Notes: a model not told the origin generated them from the sequence alone. Shown: positions 13,008 through 22,646, numbered from the stretch's first letter. The stretch is DNA of 64,000 bases from JAXMEB01 sp046348545 (GCA_046348545.1 JAXMEB010000002.1:186001-250000); one strand, 5' to 3'. Made by a program: numbers and translations.

Positions 13008-13083
13008 GCTGGTGTAGCTCAGTTGGTAGAGCAGCTGATTTGTAATCAGCAGGTCGCGGGTTCGAATCCAGTCACCAGCTCCA
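13008..13083 (+). tRNA. thrU: tRNA-Thr (TGT)
   Basis: 76 nt with CCA. Acceptor GCTGGTG / CACCAGC; anticodon TGT in ATTTGTAAT. First of a four-tRNA run identical in order to E. coli thrU-tyrU-glyT-thrT before tuf. Confidence 0.96.
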
Positions 13084-13226
13084 TATTTAAGTGAGTAACT
13101 TGCCTAAGCCGCTCGACAAAAGAAAGCTTAAATAAGTAAAGCTAAATCCGCTTAAAAAGCGGGATACCGCAATATTAAAGTTGACAAGGGCTGTATGCTT
13201 AAGCAAAATACGTCCTTCGTGTTTCG

Positions 13227-13311
<85 letters not shown>

Positions 13312-13344
13312 GGGCAAAGTGTATTTCAACTGGGTAGTCGCTTT

Positions 13345-13418
13345 GCGGGTGTAGTTCAATGGTAGAACTTCAGCCTTCCAAGCTGATAGCGTGGGTTCGA
13401 TTCCCATCACCCGCTCCA
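13345..13418 (+). tRNA. glyT: tRNA-Gly (TCC)
   Basis: 74 nt with CCA. Acceptor GCGGGTG / CACCCGC; anticodon TCC in CCTTCCAAG. Confidence 0.96.
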
Positions 13419-13435
13419 GTAGTTAGGACCTTTTG

Positions 13436-13511
<76 letters not shown>

Positions 13512-13562
13512 GCTGGGTGTAGAATTGTTCTTGTTATAGTGTATTTCAGGGGGCTAAATAAA

Positions 13563-14750
13563 ATGGCTGATGAGTTTCAACGAACGAAGCCACACATGAA
13601 CGTGGGCACGATCGGTCACGTTGACCATGGTAAAACAACCTTAACTGCTGCGATTACGTCTGTTCAAGCAAAGACAGGTAAGGCGCAAGCGCGAGGTTAT
13701 GGTGATATTGATAAAGCGCCGGAAGAGCGTGAGCGTGGTATCACAATCTCTACAACGCATGTTGAGTACGAAACAGAAAATCGTCACTATGCACATGTTG
13801 ACTGCCCAGGCCATGCTGACTACGTCAAGAACATGATCACCGGTGCAGCTCAGATGGACGGCGCTATTCTAGTCGTATCTGCTGCTGATGGTCCGATGCC
13901 ACAAACTCGTGAGCACATTCTATTGGCTCGTCAGGTTGGCGTTCCACATATCGTCGTTTTCTTAAATAAAGCTGACATGGTCGATGACGCTGAGTTGTTA
14001 GAGCTCGTAGAGATGGAAGTAAGAGATCTGCTCACTAGCTATGGCTTCCCAGGCGATGAAACCCCAATTGTCACAGGTTCTGCACTCAAGGCGCTTGAGG
14101 GTGACCAAGGTGAAATGGGCGAAGTTGCTATCAAGAAGTTGTTGGAAGCGATGGACACTTATTTCCCATTGCCAAAGCGTGATATTGAAAAGCCATTCTT
14201 GTTGCCAATTGAAGACGTATTCTCCATTTCAGGTCGTGGTACCGTTGTAACGGGTCGTATTGAAACCGGTTTGGTAAAGGTTGGTGAGACGGTTGAAATT
14301 ATCGGTATCCGTGATACACAAACCACCACAGTTACGGGCGTTGAAATGTTTAAGAAGCTTCTTAAGCAAGGTGAAGCTGGTGACAACGTTGGTATTCTGT
14401 TGCGCGGTGTTAAGCGTGAAGACGTTGAGCGTGGCCAGGTGTTAGCGCATCAAAAAACAATTACCCCGCACACCAAGTTTGAAGCTGAAATTTATGTTCT
14501 TTCTAAGGAAGAGGGTGGTCGTCATACACCATTCTTTGCAGGATATCGTCCTCAGTTCTATTTCAGAACGACAGACGTTACAGGGGCTGTTGAGCTGCCT
14601 GCTGGCGTAGAAATGGTGATGCCAGGCGATAACATTAAGATTGTTGGAACATTGATTGCTCCGATCGCTATGAACGAAGGCTTAAAGTTTGCTATTCGTG
14701 AAGGTGGTCGTACTGTTGGAGCAGGTGTGGTTTCCAAGGTTATTGAGTAG
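13563..14750 (+). CDS. tuf: elongation factor Tu
   Basis: 395 residues from the ATG at 13563 (MADEFQRTKPHMNVG); the open frame extends upstream into tRNA-Thr but that is not coding. The G domain has GHVDHGKTTL, DCPGH and NKAD, followed by domains 2 and 3. It delivers aminoacyl-tRNA to the ribosomal A site. The copy sits in the tRNA-tuf-tRNA-Trp-secE context of E. coli tufB. No second tuf lies between fusA and rpsJ in this window, so this may be the only copy or a partner may be elsewhere. Confidence 0.97.
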   Translation: MADEFQRTKPHMNVGTIGHVDHGKTTLTAAITSVQAKTGKAQARGYGDIDKAPEERERGITISTTHVEYETENRHYAHVDCPGHADYVKNMITGAAQMDGAILVVSAADGPMPQTREHILLARQVGVPHIVVFLNKADMVDDAELLELVEMEVRDLLTSYGFPGDETPIVTGSALKALEGDQGEMGEVAIKKLLEAMDTYFPLPKRDIEKPFLLPIEDVFSISGRGTVVTGRIETGLVKVGETVEIIGIRDTQTTTVTGVEMFKKLLKQGEAGDNVGILLRGVKREDVERGQVLAHQKTITPHTKFEAEIYVLSKEEGGRHTPFFAGYRPQFYFRTTDVTGAVELPAGVEMVMPGDNIKIVGTLIAPIAMNEGLKFAIREGGRTVGAGVVSKVIE

Positions 14751-14765
14751 TATAGTGTTTAAGCT

Positions 14766-14799
14766 TTTTACCCCTGCGTTTATTGACTCAGGGGTAAAA
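14766..14799 (+). terminator. terminator after tuf
   Basis: TTTTACCCCTG / CAGGGGTAAAA perfect 11-bp inverted repeat with a 12-base loop, flanked by A on the left and T on the right, so it could act in both directions. Confidence 0.75.
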
Positions 14800-14810
14800 T
14801 TGTTTATTTA

Positions 14811-14886
14811 AGGCCAGTAGCTCAATTGGCAGAGCGGCGGTCTCCAAAACCGCAGGTTGGGGGTTCGATTCCCTCCTGGCCTGCCA
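14811..14886 (+). tRNA. trpT: tRNA-Trp (CCA)
   Basis: 76 nt with encoded 3' CCA. Acceptor AGGCCAG / CTGGCCT; anticodon CCA in CTCCAAAAC. Between tuf and secE, as in E. coli. Confidence 0.96.
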
Positions 14887-14945
14887 AATACGTAAATATG
14901 GTAATTTAGTTAATGAGCCAAAAAGTGGTCTCTTCAGGAGGAGTG

Positions 14946-15296
14946 ATGAACTCCTTAAAGTGGTTTTTAGTATTTTCCCTGCTCGCCGCTAGCGTGATAG
15001 GGAATTATCATTTTTCAGATCATTCTTTACTGGTTCGTCTGCTTGCATTCTTATTGGTTGGTGGGATTGCTTTGTTTTTGGCATTGCAGACTGATTCAGG
15101 GCGAAAATTGAGTCGCTTTGCGGTCGATTCCAAGGCAGAGCTTAGAAAAGTGGTTTGGCCTTCACGCAAAGAAACGGGTCAAATGGCCCTGATAGTCATT
15201 GTGATGGTTGCGGTTGTCGGTGTCTTCCTTTGGGGCGTTGATGCATTGCTATTAAGAATAGTGGCATGGCTTACTGGTTATGGAGCGGTGGTCTAG
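14946..15296 (+). CDS. secE: preprotein translocase subunit SecE
   Basis: 116 residues from the ATG at 14946, chosen because AGGAGG stands 5 bases upstream; an in-frame ATG at 14913 would add 11 residues but has no ribosome-binding site. Three membrane segments (about residues 4-19, 30-48 and 78-100 from the chosen start) match the three-span E. coli type, with the conserved cytoplasmic ELRKVVWPSRKET before the last span. It clamps SecY in the translocon. nusG follows with no gap. Confidence 0.93.
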   Translation: MNSLKWFLVFSLLAASVIGNYHFSDHSLLVRLLAFLLVGGIALFLALQTDSGRKLSRFAVDSKAELRKVVWPSRKETGQMALIVIVMVAVVGVFLWGVDALLLRIVAWLTGYGAVV

Positions 15297-15860
15297 ATGG
15301 ATAAAGAGCAAGGTATCAAAGAGCAAGCTGTGATGCGTTGGTATGTTGTCCAAGCACTTGTTGGTTACGAGTCACAAGTTGTCAAGAATTTGAGAGAGTC
15401 CATCAGGCTGCATCATTTAGATGAGCTGTTTGGAGAAATACTGGTTCCCACTGAAGAAGTGGTTGAGATCCGAAGTGGGCAAAAGCGCAAGAGTGAGCGC
15501 AAATTTTTTCCAGGTTACGTTTTGATTCACATGGTCATGAATGATGAGACTTGGCATTTAGTCCGTCATACCTCTAGAGTATTAGGCTTCATTGGTGGCA
15601 CATCGGATCGCCCTGCACCCATCACAGAGAAAGAAGCTCGTGCGATCATGGATCGCATTAAAGAAGGTGAAGATAAGCCTAAACCCAAAACTCTTTTTGA
15701 ACCAGGTGAGGTGGTTAGAGTCAAGGAAGGACCTTTCGCAGACTTCAATGGTGTTGTTGAAGAAGTTAATTACGAAAAAAGCCGCTTACGTGTTGCGGTA
15801 CTTATTTTTGGTCGTTCTACGCCAGTCGAATTGCAATTTGATCAAGTCGAAAAAGCGTAA
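15297..15860 (+). CDS. nusG: transcription termination/antitermination factor NusG
   Basis: 187 residues. The N-terminal NGN domain starts at MRWYVVQALVGYE and contains FFPGYVLI; the C-terminal KOW domain has GEVVRVKEGPFADFNG. It binds RNA polymerase and couples it to Rho or ribosomal S10. The ATG directly follows the secE stop, so translation is probably coupled. The first 12 residues are a short extension relative to the conserved core; an internal ATG at 15333 is possible but would shorten the usual tail. Confidence 0.95.
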   Translation: MDKEQGIKEQAVMRWYVVQALVGYESQVVKNLRESIRLHHLDELFGEILVPTEEVVEIRSGQKRKSERKFFPGYVLIHMVMNDETWHLVRHTSRVLGFIGGTSDRPAPITEKEARAIMDRIKEGEDKPKPKTLFEPGEVVRVKEGPFADFNGVVEEVNYEKSRLRVAVLIFGRSTPVELQFDQVEKA

Positions 15861-15902
15861 CGATTGTTTATAAACCGGGGAGCATCATTACGCTCGGACC
15901 AG

Positions 15903-16000
15903 TTTGTTTTTAGGCAAGGCGGCAAGCCGGCGGCAATAGAAGTGTATTTGAATATACGACTGTTGCGAGAAGGCACTACCAACAAAACTTAAAATCAAAA
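15903..16000 (+). repeat. palindromic hairpin in the nusG-rplK gap
   Basis: Arms AGTTTGTTTTTAGG and CCAACAAAACTTAAAA surround GGCAAGCCGGC and a central GTGTATTTGAATATACGA. Same layout as the rRNA-spacer hairpins. It occupies the leader of rplK, where other bacteria have the L1 target site. Confidence 0.45.
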
Positions 16001-16040
16001 TGGGAAAAGCGATGCGTCTGAACCCACAAAGAGGTGTACT

Positions 16041-16469
16041 ATGGCAAAGAAAGTCACTGCCTTTATTAAGTTGCAAGTGAAAGCTGGAGAAGCAAATCCA
16101 GCGCCACCGGTTGGGCCTGCACTAGGTCAGCACGGTGTAAATATTATGGAATTCTGTAAGACCTTTAATGCTCAAACACAGAGCGTAGAGAAGGGTCTTC
16201 CTTTGCCTGTCGTAATCACAGTTTACAGTGATCGCAGTTTTACATTTATCATTAAAACGCCACCAGCCTCTTATTTAGTTGCTAAAGCAGCTGGCGTTGC
16301 TAAGGGAAGCGGAAAACCCAATTCTGAAAAAGTGGGTAAAATAACGCGTGCACAAGTTGAAGCCATTGCTAAGACAAAGATGCCCGATTTAACAGCAGCG
16401 AGTATGGAAGCAGCGTTCAAAACGATCGCGGGTACAGCTCGTAGCATGGGTATCGTGGTAGAGGGGTAG
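16041..16469 (+). CDS. rplK: 50S ribosomal protein L11
   Basis: 142 residues, the same length as in E. coli. The N-terminal domain has the proline-rich PAPPVGPALGQHG motif used by EF-G and the stringent factor RelA; the C-terminal domain binds 23S helix 43-44. First gene of the rplKA unit, 5 bp before rplA. Confidence 0.97.
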   Translation: MAKKVTAFIKLQVKAGEANPAPPVGPALGQHGVNIMEFCKTFNAQTQSVEKGLPLPVVITVYSDRSFTFIIKTPPASYLVAKAAGVAKGSGKPNSEKVGKITRAQVEAIAKTKMPDLTAASMEAAFKTIAGTARSMGIVVEG

Positions 16470-16474
16470 GCATT

Positions 16475-17179
16475 ATGGCAAGGTTATCAAAACGTAAAAA
16501 AGCGATTGAAGAAAAAATTTCTCGGGAAAAGACCTACGCGATCGAAGAAGCGTTGCAGGTCCTGAAAGACCTCTCAGCGGTCAAGTTTCGTGAAAGTGTT
16601 GATTGTGCTGTCATTTTAGGCGTAGACCCTAGAAAGTCAGATCAAGTTGTTCGTGGTGCAACTTTGTTGCCTCATGGTTCAGGTCGTTCTGTTCGGGTTG
16701 CAGTTTTTGCGCAAGGTCAGGCGGCTGATGCGGCTAAAGCGGCTGGTGCAGAAATTGTTGGTTTCGAAGATTTAGCTGAAGATATTAAGCAAAAAGCTGA
16801 GACTGGCAAGCTAGATTTCGATGTCTTGATTGCAAGCCCTGACGCGATGAGATTGGTCGGGCAGTTAGGTCGAGTATTGGGCCCGCGTGGCTTAATGCCC
16901 AATCCAAAAGTTGGAACAGTTACGCCTGATGTTGCAACGGCTGTCAAAAATGCGAAAGCAGGACAGGTTTCCTACCGTACGGATAAGGCCGGTATTGTTC
17001 ACTGTACGATTGGCAAAATTGATTTTGAAGTCAATGCGCTCAAGGATAATTTACAGCAGATCGTGAATGATTTGAAACGCTTGAAGCCGAGTACAGCGAA
17101 GGGTGTTTATTTGAGGAAAGTTGTACTTTCTTCAACAATGGGACCAGGTCTGATTGTTGACCATAGTTCTTTTGTTTAA
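16475..17179 (+). CDS. rplA: 50S ribosomal protein L1
   Basis: 234 residues, standard length. The signature VLGPRGLMPNPKVGTV is present. It binds the 23S L1 stalk and, in E. coli, represses translation of its own rplKA mRNA. Confidence 0.97.
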   Translation: MARLSKRKKAIEEKISREKTYAIEEALQVLKDLSAVKFRESVDCAVILGVDPRKSDQVVRGATLLPHGSGRSVRVAVFAQGQAADAAKAAGAEIVGFEDLAEDIKQKAETGKLDFDVLIASPDAMRLVGQLGRVLGPRGLMPNPKVGTVTPDVATAVKNAKAGQVSYRTDKAGIVHCTIGKIDFEVNALKDNLQQIVNDLKRLKPSTAKGVYLRKVVLSSTMGPGLIVDHSSFV

Positions 17180-17204
17180 AGGTTAATATACTAAATTTAT
17201 AACA

Positions 17205-17470
17205 ATTTTGGGCTGCCATTGTTACTTATTCCTAAGCAATGATGGCTTCCAAAGACCGCAGGCGTGGGGCTCTATAACCACAACAGCTGATTTTTCGCGA
17301 AGGCAATCCGCCCATGCTCTTACGAGCTACGGATGGACAACCAAAACAGGGAAATTCAGCTGTGAAGGGTGTATTCATGGCGGACAGGTGTTGGCCGTGG
17401 AGTGGATGTTCTACTTAATGTGTGCAGTGATGTGCTGCCTGCGTAGGCAAGCTAACAATAGCGAGTAAGT
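17205..17470 (+). promoter_or_regulatory. L10 leader RNA (autoregulatory site of rplJL), interrupted
   Basis: The leader of rplJ in gammaproteobacteria folds into a stem containing AAGACCGCAGGC and GCCTGCGTAGGC, bound by the L10-L7/L12 complex. Both halves are here: CCAAAGACCGCAGGCG near 17250-17265 and TGCCTGCGTAGGCAAGC near 17438-17453, preceded by a hairpin GCCATTG...CAATGATGGC. Between the two halves, where a short loop is expected, lies a diverged TATACCC-type element. No protein gene is supported in this gap. Confidence 0.7.
17273..17373 (+). mobile_element. diverged TATACCC-type element, short-core subtype, in the L10 leader
   Basis: About 101 bp. Ends TATAACCACAACAGCTGATT and AAATTCAGCTGTGAAGGGTG are near-inverted repeats and match the element ends elsewhere. 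The core differs: GCGAAGGCAATCCGCC, then CTTACGAGCT and CGGATGGAC, shared with the copy at 62551-62690 but not with the five full copies. Confidence 0.75.
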
Positions 17471-17483
17471 TAAGGAGTAAAAG

Positions 17484-18014
17484 GTGGCATTAAGTTTAGC
17501 TGAAAAGAAAACTATCGTCGCCGAAGTCTCTGAAGTTGCGGCAAAATCAATTTCTGCTGCTGCAGCTGACTACCGAGGGTTAACTGTGCCTCAAATGACG
17601 GATCTCCGTAGCAAAGCGCGTCAAATGGGCGTTGAGTTGCGAGTAGTCCGTAACACATTGGCGAGACGTGCGTTCCAAGGAACAAACTTTGAGACAATGG
17701 GTCCACGCTTGGTTGGGCCGATGATATTGGGCTTTTCTGAAGAAGAACCTGGTGCGGTTGCGCGCCTGTTCAAAGACTTTGGTAAGTCTAATGAAAAATT
17801 TGAGGTCAAAGCACTTTCAGTAGCTGGAGATTTCTTTGAAGCGTCTAAGCTTGACGCAGTTGCCGCGCTTCCTTCGCGTAAAGAGGCACAAGCCAGATTA
17901 GCAGGTATGCTGATGGCGCCGATTACGCAATTGGCACGCACCATCAAAGAGCCTTATGCGGGCTTAGTTCGTGCGGTCGATGGGTTGGCGAAGCAAAAAG
18001 ATCAAGCAAGTTAA
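17484..18014 (+). CDS. rplJ: 50S ribosomal protein L10
   Basis: 176 residues from a GTG start at 17484, with AAGGAG upstream; E. coli L10 has 165. It anchors L7/L12 dimers through its C-terminal helix and binds 23S with L11. The N-terminal ADYRGLTVPQMTDLR and NTLARRA segments are diagnostic. Expected to be controlled by the leader just upstream. Confidence 0.96.
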   Translation: MALSLAEKKTIVAEVSEVAAKSISAAAADYRGLTVPQMTDLRSKARQMGVELRVVRNTLARRAFQGTNFETMGPRLVGPMILGFSEEEPGAVARLFKDFGKSNEKFEVKALSVAGDFFEASKLDAVAALPSRKEAQARLAGMLMAPITQLARTIKEPYAGLVRAVDGLAKQKDQAS

Positions 18015-18041
18015 CATTTTAAGTGATTTTGGAGTAAGACA

Positions 18042-18425
18042 ATGGCTGAATCTAAAGTTCAAAAAGTATTCGATTCTATCGTCGAACTTTCTATTATGGA
18101 AACAGTAGAGTTAGTTAAGAAGATGGAAGAAGAGCTTGGTGTATCTGCAGCAGCGCCAGTCGCTATTGCAGCGGCAGCGCCTGGTGCAGCTGCAGCAGAA
18201 GCTCAACAAGAACAGACAGAATTTGATGTCATCTTGAAAGCGTTTGGTGCACAGAAAGTTGAAGTAATTAAAGTTGTTCGCGCTATCACGGGTCTGGGCT
18301 TGAAAGAAGCTAAGGCACTTGTTGAGGGTGCGCCTGCTCCTGTTAAAGAAGCTATTTCTAAAGCAGATGCAGAGAAGCTTAAGAAAGAACTCGAAGCAGC
18401 TGGCGCAGAGGTTGAGATCAAGTAA
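18042..18425 (+). CDS. rplL: 50S ribosomal protein L7/L12
   Basis: 127 residues: an N-terminal dimerisation helix, an Ala-rich hinge (residues about 38-56) and the C-terminal factor-binding domain with KIEVIK-type and GLGLKEAKALVE motifs. Forms the stalk that recruits EF-Tu and EF-G. Confidence 0.97.
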   Translation: MAESKVQKVFDSIVELSIMETVELVKKMEEELGVSAAAPVAIAAAAPGAAAAEAQQEQTEFDVILKAFGAQKVEVIKVVRAITGLGLKEAKALVEGAPAPVKEAISKADAEKLKKELEAAGAEVEIK

Positions 18426-18465
18426 TTTTGAATTGCTTGACTCGATTTTATGCGTTGCAATAGAG

Positions 18466-18495
18466 GGCTAGCGGTCTAGAGATCGCTAGCCTTTT
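18466..18495 (+). terminator. rplL-rpoB intercistronic hairpin (partial terminator)
   Basis: GGCTAGCG / CGCTAGCC perfect 8-bp stem followed by TTTT. At this position E. coli has an attenuator and RNase III site that lowers rpoBC relative to rplJL. Confidence 0.7.
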
Positions 18496-18542
18496 GCTGT
18501 TTTTATAAAACCAATATTCATTACGATATGCAGAGGAACCCG

Positions 18543-21500
18543 ATGGAATTAGCGTATACCGAAAAAAAGCGACCCCGCGCAAATTTTGGCAAACGTCTCG
18601 ATACCTTGGAGGTCCCTCCACTCCTTGATATTCAGCTTACTTCTTATAAACAGAGTTTTCTCCAAGAACATCTTAATGAGAACAAAAGAGAGAAAATTGG
18701 TCTTGAAGCTGCATTTTCATCTGTATTTCCGATTAAAAGCTTTTCTGGGAATGCTGAACTCAATTATGTTAAATACCGTTTAGGTGAGCCTGCGTTTGAT
18801 GTTAAAGAATGTCAACAGCGAGGACTAACTTACGCTGCGCCACTTCGTGTGCTTGTGCGTCTTGTGATCTATGACAAAGAAGCCACTGGTCAAAATAAAC
18901 CAGTCAAAGACATTCGTGAGCAAGAAGTCTACATGGGTGAAATTCCACTCATGACTGATAACGGTACCTTTGTCATTAATGGTACTGAGCGTGTAGTGGT
19001 TTCTCAATTACATCGTTCACCAGGTGTGTTTTTCGATCATGATCGCGGTAAAACACACTCCTCGGGTAAGTTTTTGTATTCGGCCAGAATTATACCTTAT
19101 CGTGGTTCCTGGCTTGATTTTGAATTTGATCCTAAGGACTGCATTTTTGCTCGTATAGACAGACGCCGTAAGATACCTGCGACAATTCTGCTACGTGCAT
19201 TGGGCTATTCAACCGAAGAAACATTGAATCTTTTCTTTGATAAACATACATACGAGATTAACAATAAATTATTCACGCTTCATTTAGTGCCAAAGCATTT
19301 ACGTGGTGAGACGGCGCAGTTTGATATTCGTGATACAGCTGGTAATGTGATTGTTGAAGAAGGTCGACGTGTTACCGCTCGTCACATTCGTCAAATGGAA
19401 GAATTAAAACTTGATAAGTTACAAGTGCCTAGAGATTATCTCTATGGGGCTGTATTGTCTCACGACCTTATCGATCAAGAAACGGGCGAGATTATTGCTG
19501 AAGCTAATGCTGAGTTGACTCCCGAATTATTGGATAAAATGATTGAAGCCGGGGTTTCAACATTTAATACGATCTTTACAAATGATTTAGATCACGGTCC
19601 TTATTTATCGGATACATTGAGAATTGATCCAACGAAGACTCAATTAGAGGCTTTAGTTGAAATTTATCGGATGATGCGGCCTGGTGAGCCACCTACAAAA
19701 GAGGCCGCTGAAACTTTATTCGATAGTTTGTTTTTCCAAGAAGAACGATATGATTTGTCTGCAGTAGGGCGAATGAAGTTCAATCGACGTGTCGGTCGAG
19801 AAGAAATTATTGGCTCGGGTGTTCTGTCTAAAGAAGACATTATTGACGTCTTAAAGGTCCTTATCAATATTCGTGATGGTCGTGGCAATGTGGATGATAT
19901 TGACCACTTAGGTAACCGTCGCGTTCGTAGTGTTGGTGAAATGGCCGAAAATCAATTTAGAGTCGGCTTAGTTCGTGTTGAACGTGCAGTCAGAGAGCGC
20001 TTAAGCTTGGCAGAATCAGATGGTTTAATGCCGCAAGATTTGATTAATGCCAAACCAGTTTCTGCTGCGATTAAAGAGTTCTTTGGATCCTCTCAGTTAT
20101 CTCAATTCATGGACCAAAGCAATCCGCTATCAGAGGTGACACATAAGCGCCGCGTATCAGCCTTAGGGCCTGGTGGTTTAACGCGTGAGAGAGCAGGCTT
20201 TGAAGTCCGTGACGTCCATCCAACTCATTATGGTCGCGTGTGCCCGATTGAGACGCCAGAAGGACCAAACATTGGTTTGATTAATTCCTTATCTGTTTAT
20301 GCACGAACCAATGAATATGGTTTTTTAGAAAGTCCTTACCGTAAGGTCATTGATGGCAAAGTAACCGATGATATGGTGTATTTATCCGCTATCGAAGAAG
20401 GTGAATACGTCATTGTGCAGGCTAACGCAGCCCTCAATGAAAATCTCGAAATGATCGAGGAATTTGTGCCTTGCCGATATAAAAATGAGTTTACACTCAT
20501 GAGTAAAAATCGGGTGCAGTTCATGGATGTTTCTCCTAAGCAGATTGTTTCGGTAGCGGCTTCCTTGATTCCCTTCCTTGAACACGACGATGCGAACCGT
20601 GCATTGATGGGTTCAAACATGCAGCGACAAGCTGTTCCAACCTTGATTGCTGAAAAACCTTTGGTCGGTACCGGGATGGAGCGCACTGTTGCGACAGATT
20701 CAGGTGTGACCGTTGTTGCAAGACGAGGGGGCATTGTTGATTCTGTAGATGCAGCCAGAATTGTGATTCGTGTTCATGATCATGAAACGAAGGCAGGTGA
20801 GGCGGGCGTTGATATCTACAATCTTACGAAGTACACCCGCTCCAATCAGAATACGTGTATTAATCAAACGCCGTTAGTTTGTTTGGGCGACATCATTAAG
20901 CGCGGAGATGTTTTGGCGGATGGTCCTTCAACGGATATGGGTGAGTTGGCACTAGGTCAGAACCTACTGGTCGCATTTATGCCGTGGAATGGTTATAACT
21001 TCGAAGACTCCATACTGATTTCAGAGCGGGTTGTTGAAGATGATCGTTTTACAACTATTCATATTGAAGAGTTTTCTTGTGTTGCACGGGATACTAAATT
21101 AGGTTCAGAAGAAATTACAGCCGATATTCCGAACGTAGGAGAGAGTGCTCTTTCTAAATTGGATGAGTCAGGCATTGTTTATATCGGAGCGGAAGTTCAG
21201 TCTGGAGATATTCTTGTCGGAAAAGTAACTCCTAAGGGAGAGACTCAGCTGACACCAGAAGAAAAACTGTTAAGAGCAATCTTTGGTGAAAAAGCATCTG
21301 ATGTCAAAGATACTTCTTTGCGTGTTCCTACGGGCATGAACGGAACAGTGATTGATGTTCAAGTGTTTACGCGTGATGGTATTGAAAAGGATGCCAGAGC
21401 GCTACAGATTGAGAAATCTGAATTTGACCGTATCAAGAAGGATTTGGAAGATGAATTCCGTATCCGCGAGGAAGATATTTACGCTCGTGTTAAGAAACTT

Positions 21501-22628
21501 CTGGTTGGTAAAAAAGCACAAGGAGGCCCCAGTGGCTTGAAGTCTGGGGAGACGCTTGCGCTGGATTATCTGAATGGCCTTCAAAATGAAAAACTATTTG
21601 AGATTCGCTTAAAAGAAGACGAAGCGAATGAACAACTAGAACTAGCGGCAGAGCAACTCAGACAGCTTCGTGAAGATTATGAGAAGAAGCGTGAAGAGAA
21701 AAGAGCCAAACTGCAGCAAGGGGATGATTTAGCGCCTGGGGTTTTGAAGATAGCTAAAGTCTATCTAGCCGTTAAGCGAAGAATACAGCCTGGCGACAAG
21801 ATGGCGGGTCGACATGGTAACAAAGGTGTGATCTCAACAATCGTACCGGTTGAAGATATGCCCCATCTTGAGGATGGTACGCCAGTTGATATTGTCCTGA
21901 ATCCGTTAGGGGTTCCATCGCGAATGAACGTTGGACAGGTTTTGGAGACTCACTTGGGGTGGGCTGCAAAAGGGCTTGGCCTTAAAATTGGCGCGATGAT
22001 TGATGAGAAAGCGTCTGCAGATAAAATTAGAAAGTTCGTCACTCAAATTTATTCAATGAATGAGCGCTGTAAAGTGAATTTCAGTGAATACAAGGACGAG
22101 GAACTGCTTGAGCTTGCTCAGAATTTAAGAGGGGGGATCCCCATTGCAACCCCAGTTTTTGATGGCGCGAAAGAAAGCGAAATCAAATCCTTGTTGCGTT
22201 TAGCCGATTTGCCAGAAAACGGCCAGGCTACCTTAATTGATGGACGAACGGGTATGAAGTTCGATCGTCCGGTCACGGTAGGTTACATGTACATGTTGAA
22301 ACTCAACCATTTAGTTGATGACAAGATGCACGCCCGCTCAACGGGATCTTACAGCCTGGTTACCCAGCAGCCTTTAGGAGGTAAAGCGCAATTTGGGGGG
22401 CAACGTTTTGGTGAAATGGAAGTGTGGGCGCTTGAAGCATATGGTGCGGCTTACACATTACAAGAAATGTTAACGGTTAAGTCTGATGATGTGGCTGGAC
22501 GAACCAAGATGTATAAAAACATTGTGGATGGCGATCACCGGATGGATGCAGGCATGCCTGAGTCCTTCAACGTATTGGTGAAGGAGATCCGATCGCTTGC
22601 TATTAATATTGAACTAGAGCACGACTAA
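18543..22628 (+). CDS. rpoB: RNA polymerase beta subunit
   Basis: 1361 residues from the ATG at 18543, chosen for the AGAGGA just upstream; an in-frame ATG at 18528 would add five residues. The fork loop and rifampicin region reads FGSSQLSQFMDQSNPLSEVT and HKRRVSALGPGGL, the unmutated form. The C-terminal part has GDKMAGRHGNKG and GGKAQFGGQRFGEMEVWAL. Forms the catalytic cleft with RpoC; cotranscribed with rpoC 18 bp downstream. Confidence 0.97.
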   Translation: MELAYTEKKRPRANFGKRLDTLEVPPLLDIQLTSYKQSFLQEHLNENKREKIGLEAAFSSVFPIKSFSGNAELNYVKYRLGEPAFDVKECQQRGLTYAAPLRVLVRLVIYDKEATGQNKPVKDIREQEVYMGEIPLMTDNGTFVINGTERVVVSQLHRSPGVFFDHDRGKTHSSGKFLYSARIIPYRGSWLDFEFDPKDCIFARIDRRRKIPATILLRALGYSTEETLNLFFDKHTYEINNKLFTLHLVPKHLRGETAQFDIRDTAGNVIVEEGRRVTARHIRQMEELKLDKLQVPRDYLYGAVLSHDLIDQETGEIIAEANAELTPELLDKMIEAGVSTFNTIFTNDLDHGPYLSDTLRIDPTKTQLEALVEIYRMMRPGEPPTKEAAETLFDSLFFQEERYDLSAVGRMKFNRRVGREEIIGSGVLSKEDIIDVLKVLINIRDGRGNVDDIDHLGNRRVRSVGEMAENQFRVGLVRVERAVRERLSLAESDGLMPQDLINAKPVSAAIKEFFGSSQLSQFMDQSNPLSEVTHKRRVSALGPGGLTRERAGFEVRDVHPTHYGRVCPIETPEGPNIGLINSLSVYARTNEYGFLESPYRKVIDGKVTDDMVYLSAIEEGEYVIVQANAALNENLEMIEEFVPCRYKNEFTLMSKNRVQFMDVSPKQIVSVAASLIPFLEHDDANRALMGSNMQRQAVPTLIAEKPLVGTGMERTVATDSGVTVVARRGGIVDSVDAARIVIRVHDHETKAGEAGVDIYNLTKYTRSNQNTCINQTPLVCLGDIIKRGDVLADGPSTDMGELALGQNLLVAFMPWNGYNFEDSILISERVVEDDRFTTIHIEEFSCVARDTKLGSEEITADIPNVGESALSKLDESGIVYIGAEVQSGDILVGKVTPKGETQLTPEEKLLRAIFGEKASDVKDTSLRVPTGMNGTVIDVQVFTRDGIEKDARALQIEKSEFDRIKKDLEDEFRIREEDIYARVKKLLVGKKAQGGPSGLKSGETLALDYLNGLQNEKLFEIRLKEDEANEQLELAAEQLRQLREDYEKKREEKRAKLQQGDDLAPGVLKIAKVYLAVKRRIQPGDKMAGRHGNKGVISTIVPVEDMPHLEDGTPVDIVLNPLGVPSRMNVGQVLETHLGWAAKGLGLKIGAMIDEKASADKIRKFVTQIYSMNERCKVNFSEYKDEELLELAQNLRGGIPIATPVFDGAKESEIKSLLRLADLPENGQATLIDGRTGMKFDRPVTVGYMYMLKLNHLVDDKMHARSTGSYSLVTQQPLGGKAQFGGQRFGEMEVWALEAYGAAYTLQEMLTVKSDDVAGRTKMYKNIVDGDHRMDAGMPESFNVLVKEIRSLAINIELEHD

Positions 22629-22646
22629 TTTACCGGAGAGATAGCC

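Noticed and set aside
14913..14945. Longer SecE start
   Set aside because: No ribosome-binding site precedes 14913, whereas AGGAGG sits just before 14946. It cannot be excluded outright.
17208..17468. An 86-residue reading frame between rplA and rplJ
   Set aside because: It overlaps the L10 leader and the inserted element and resembles no protein.
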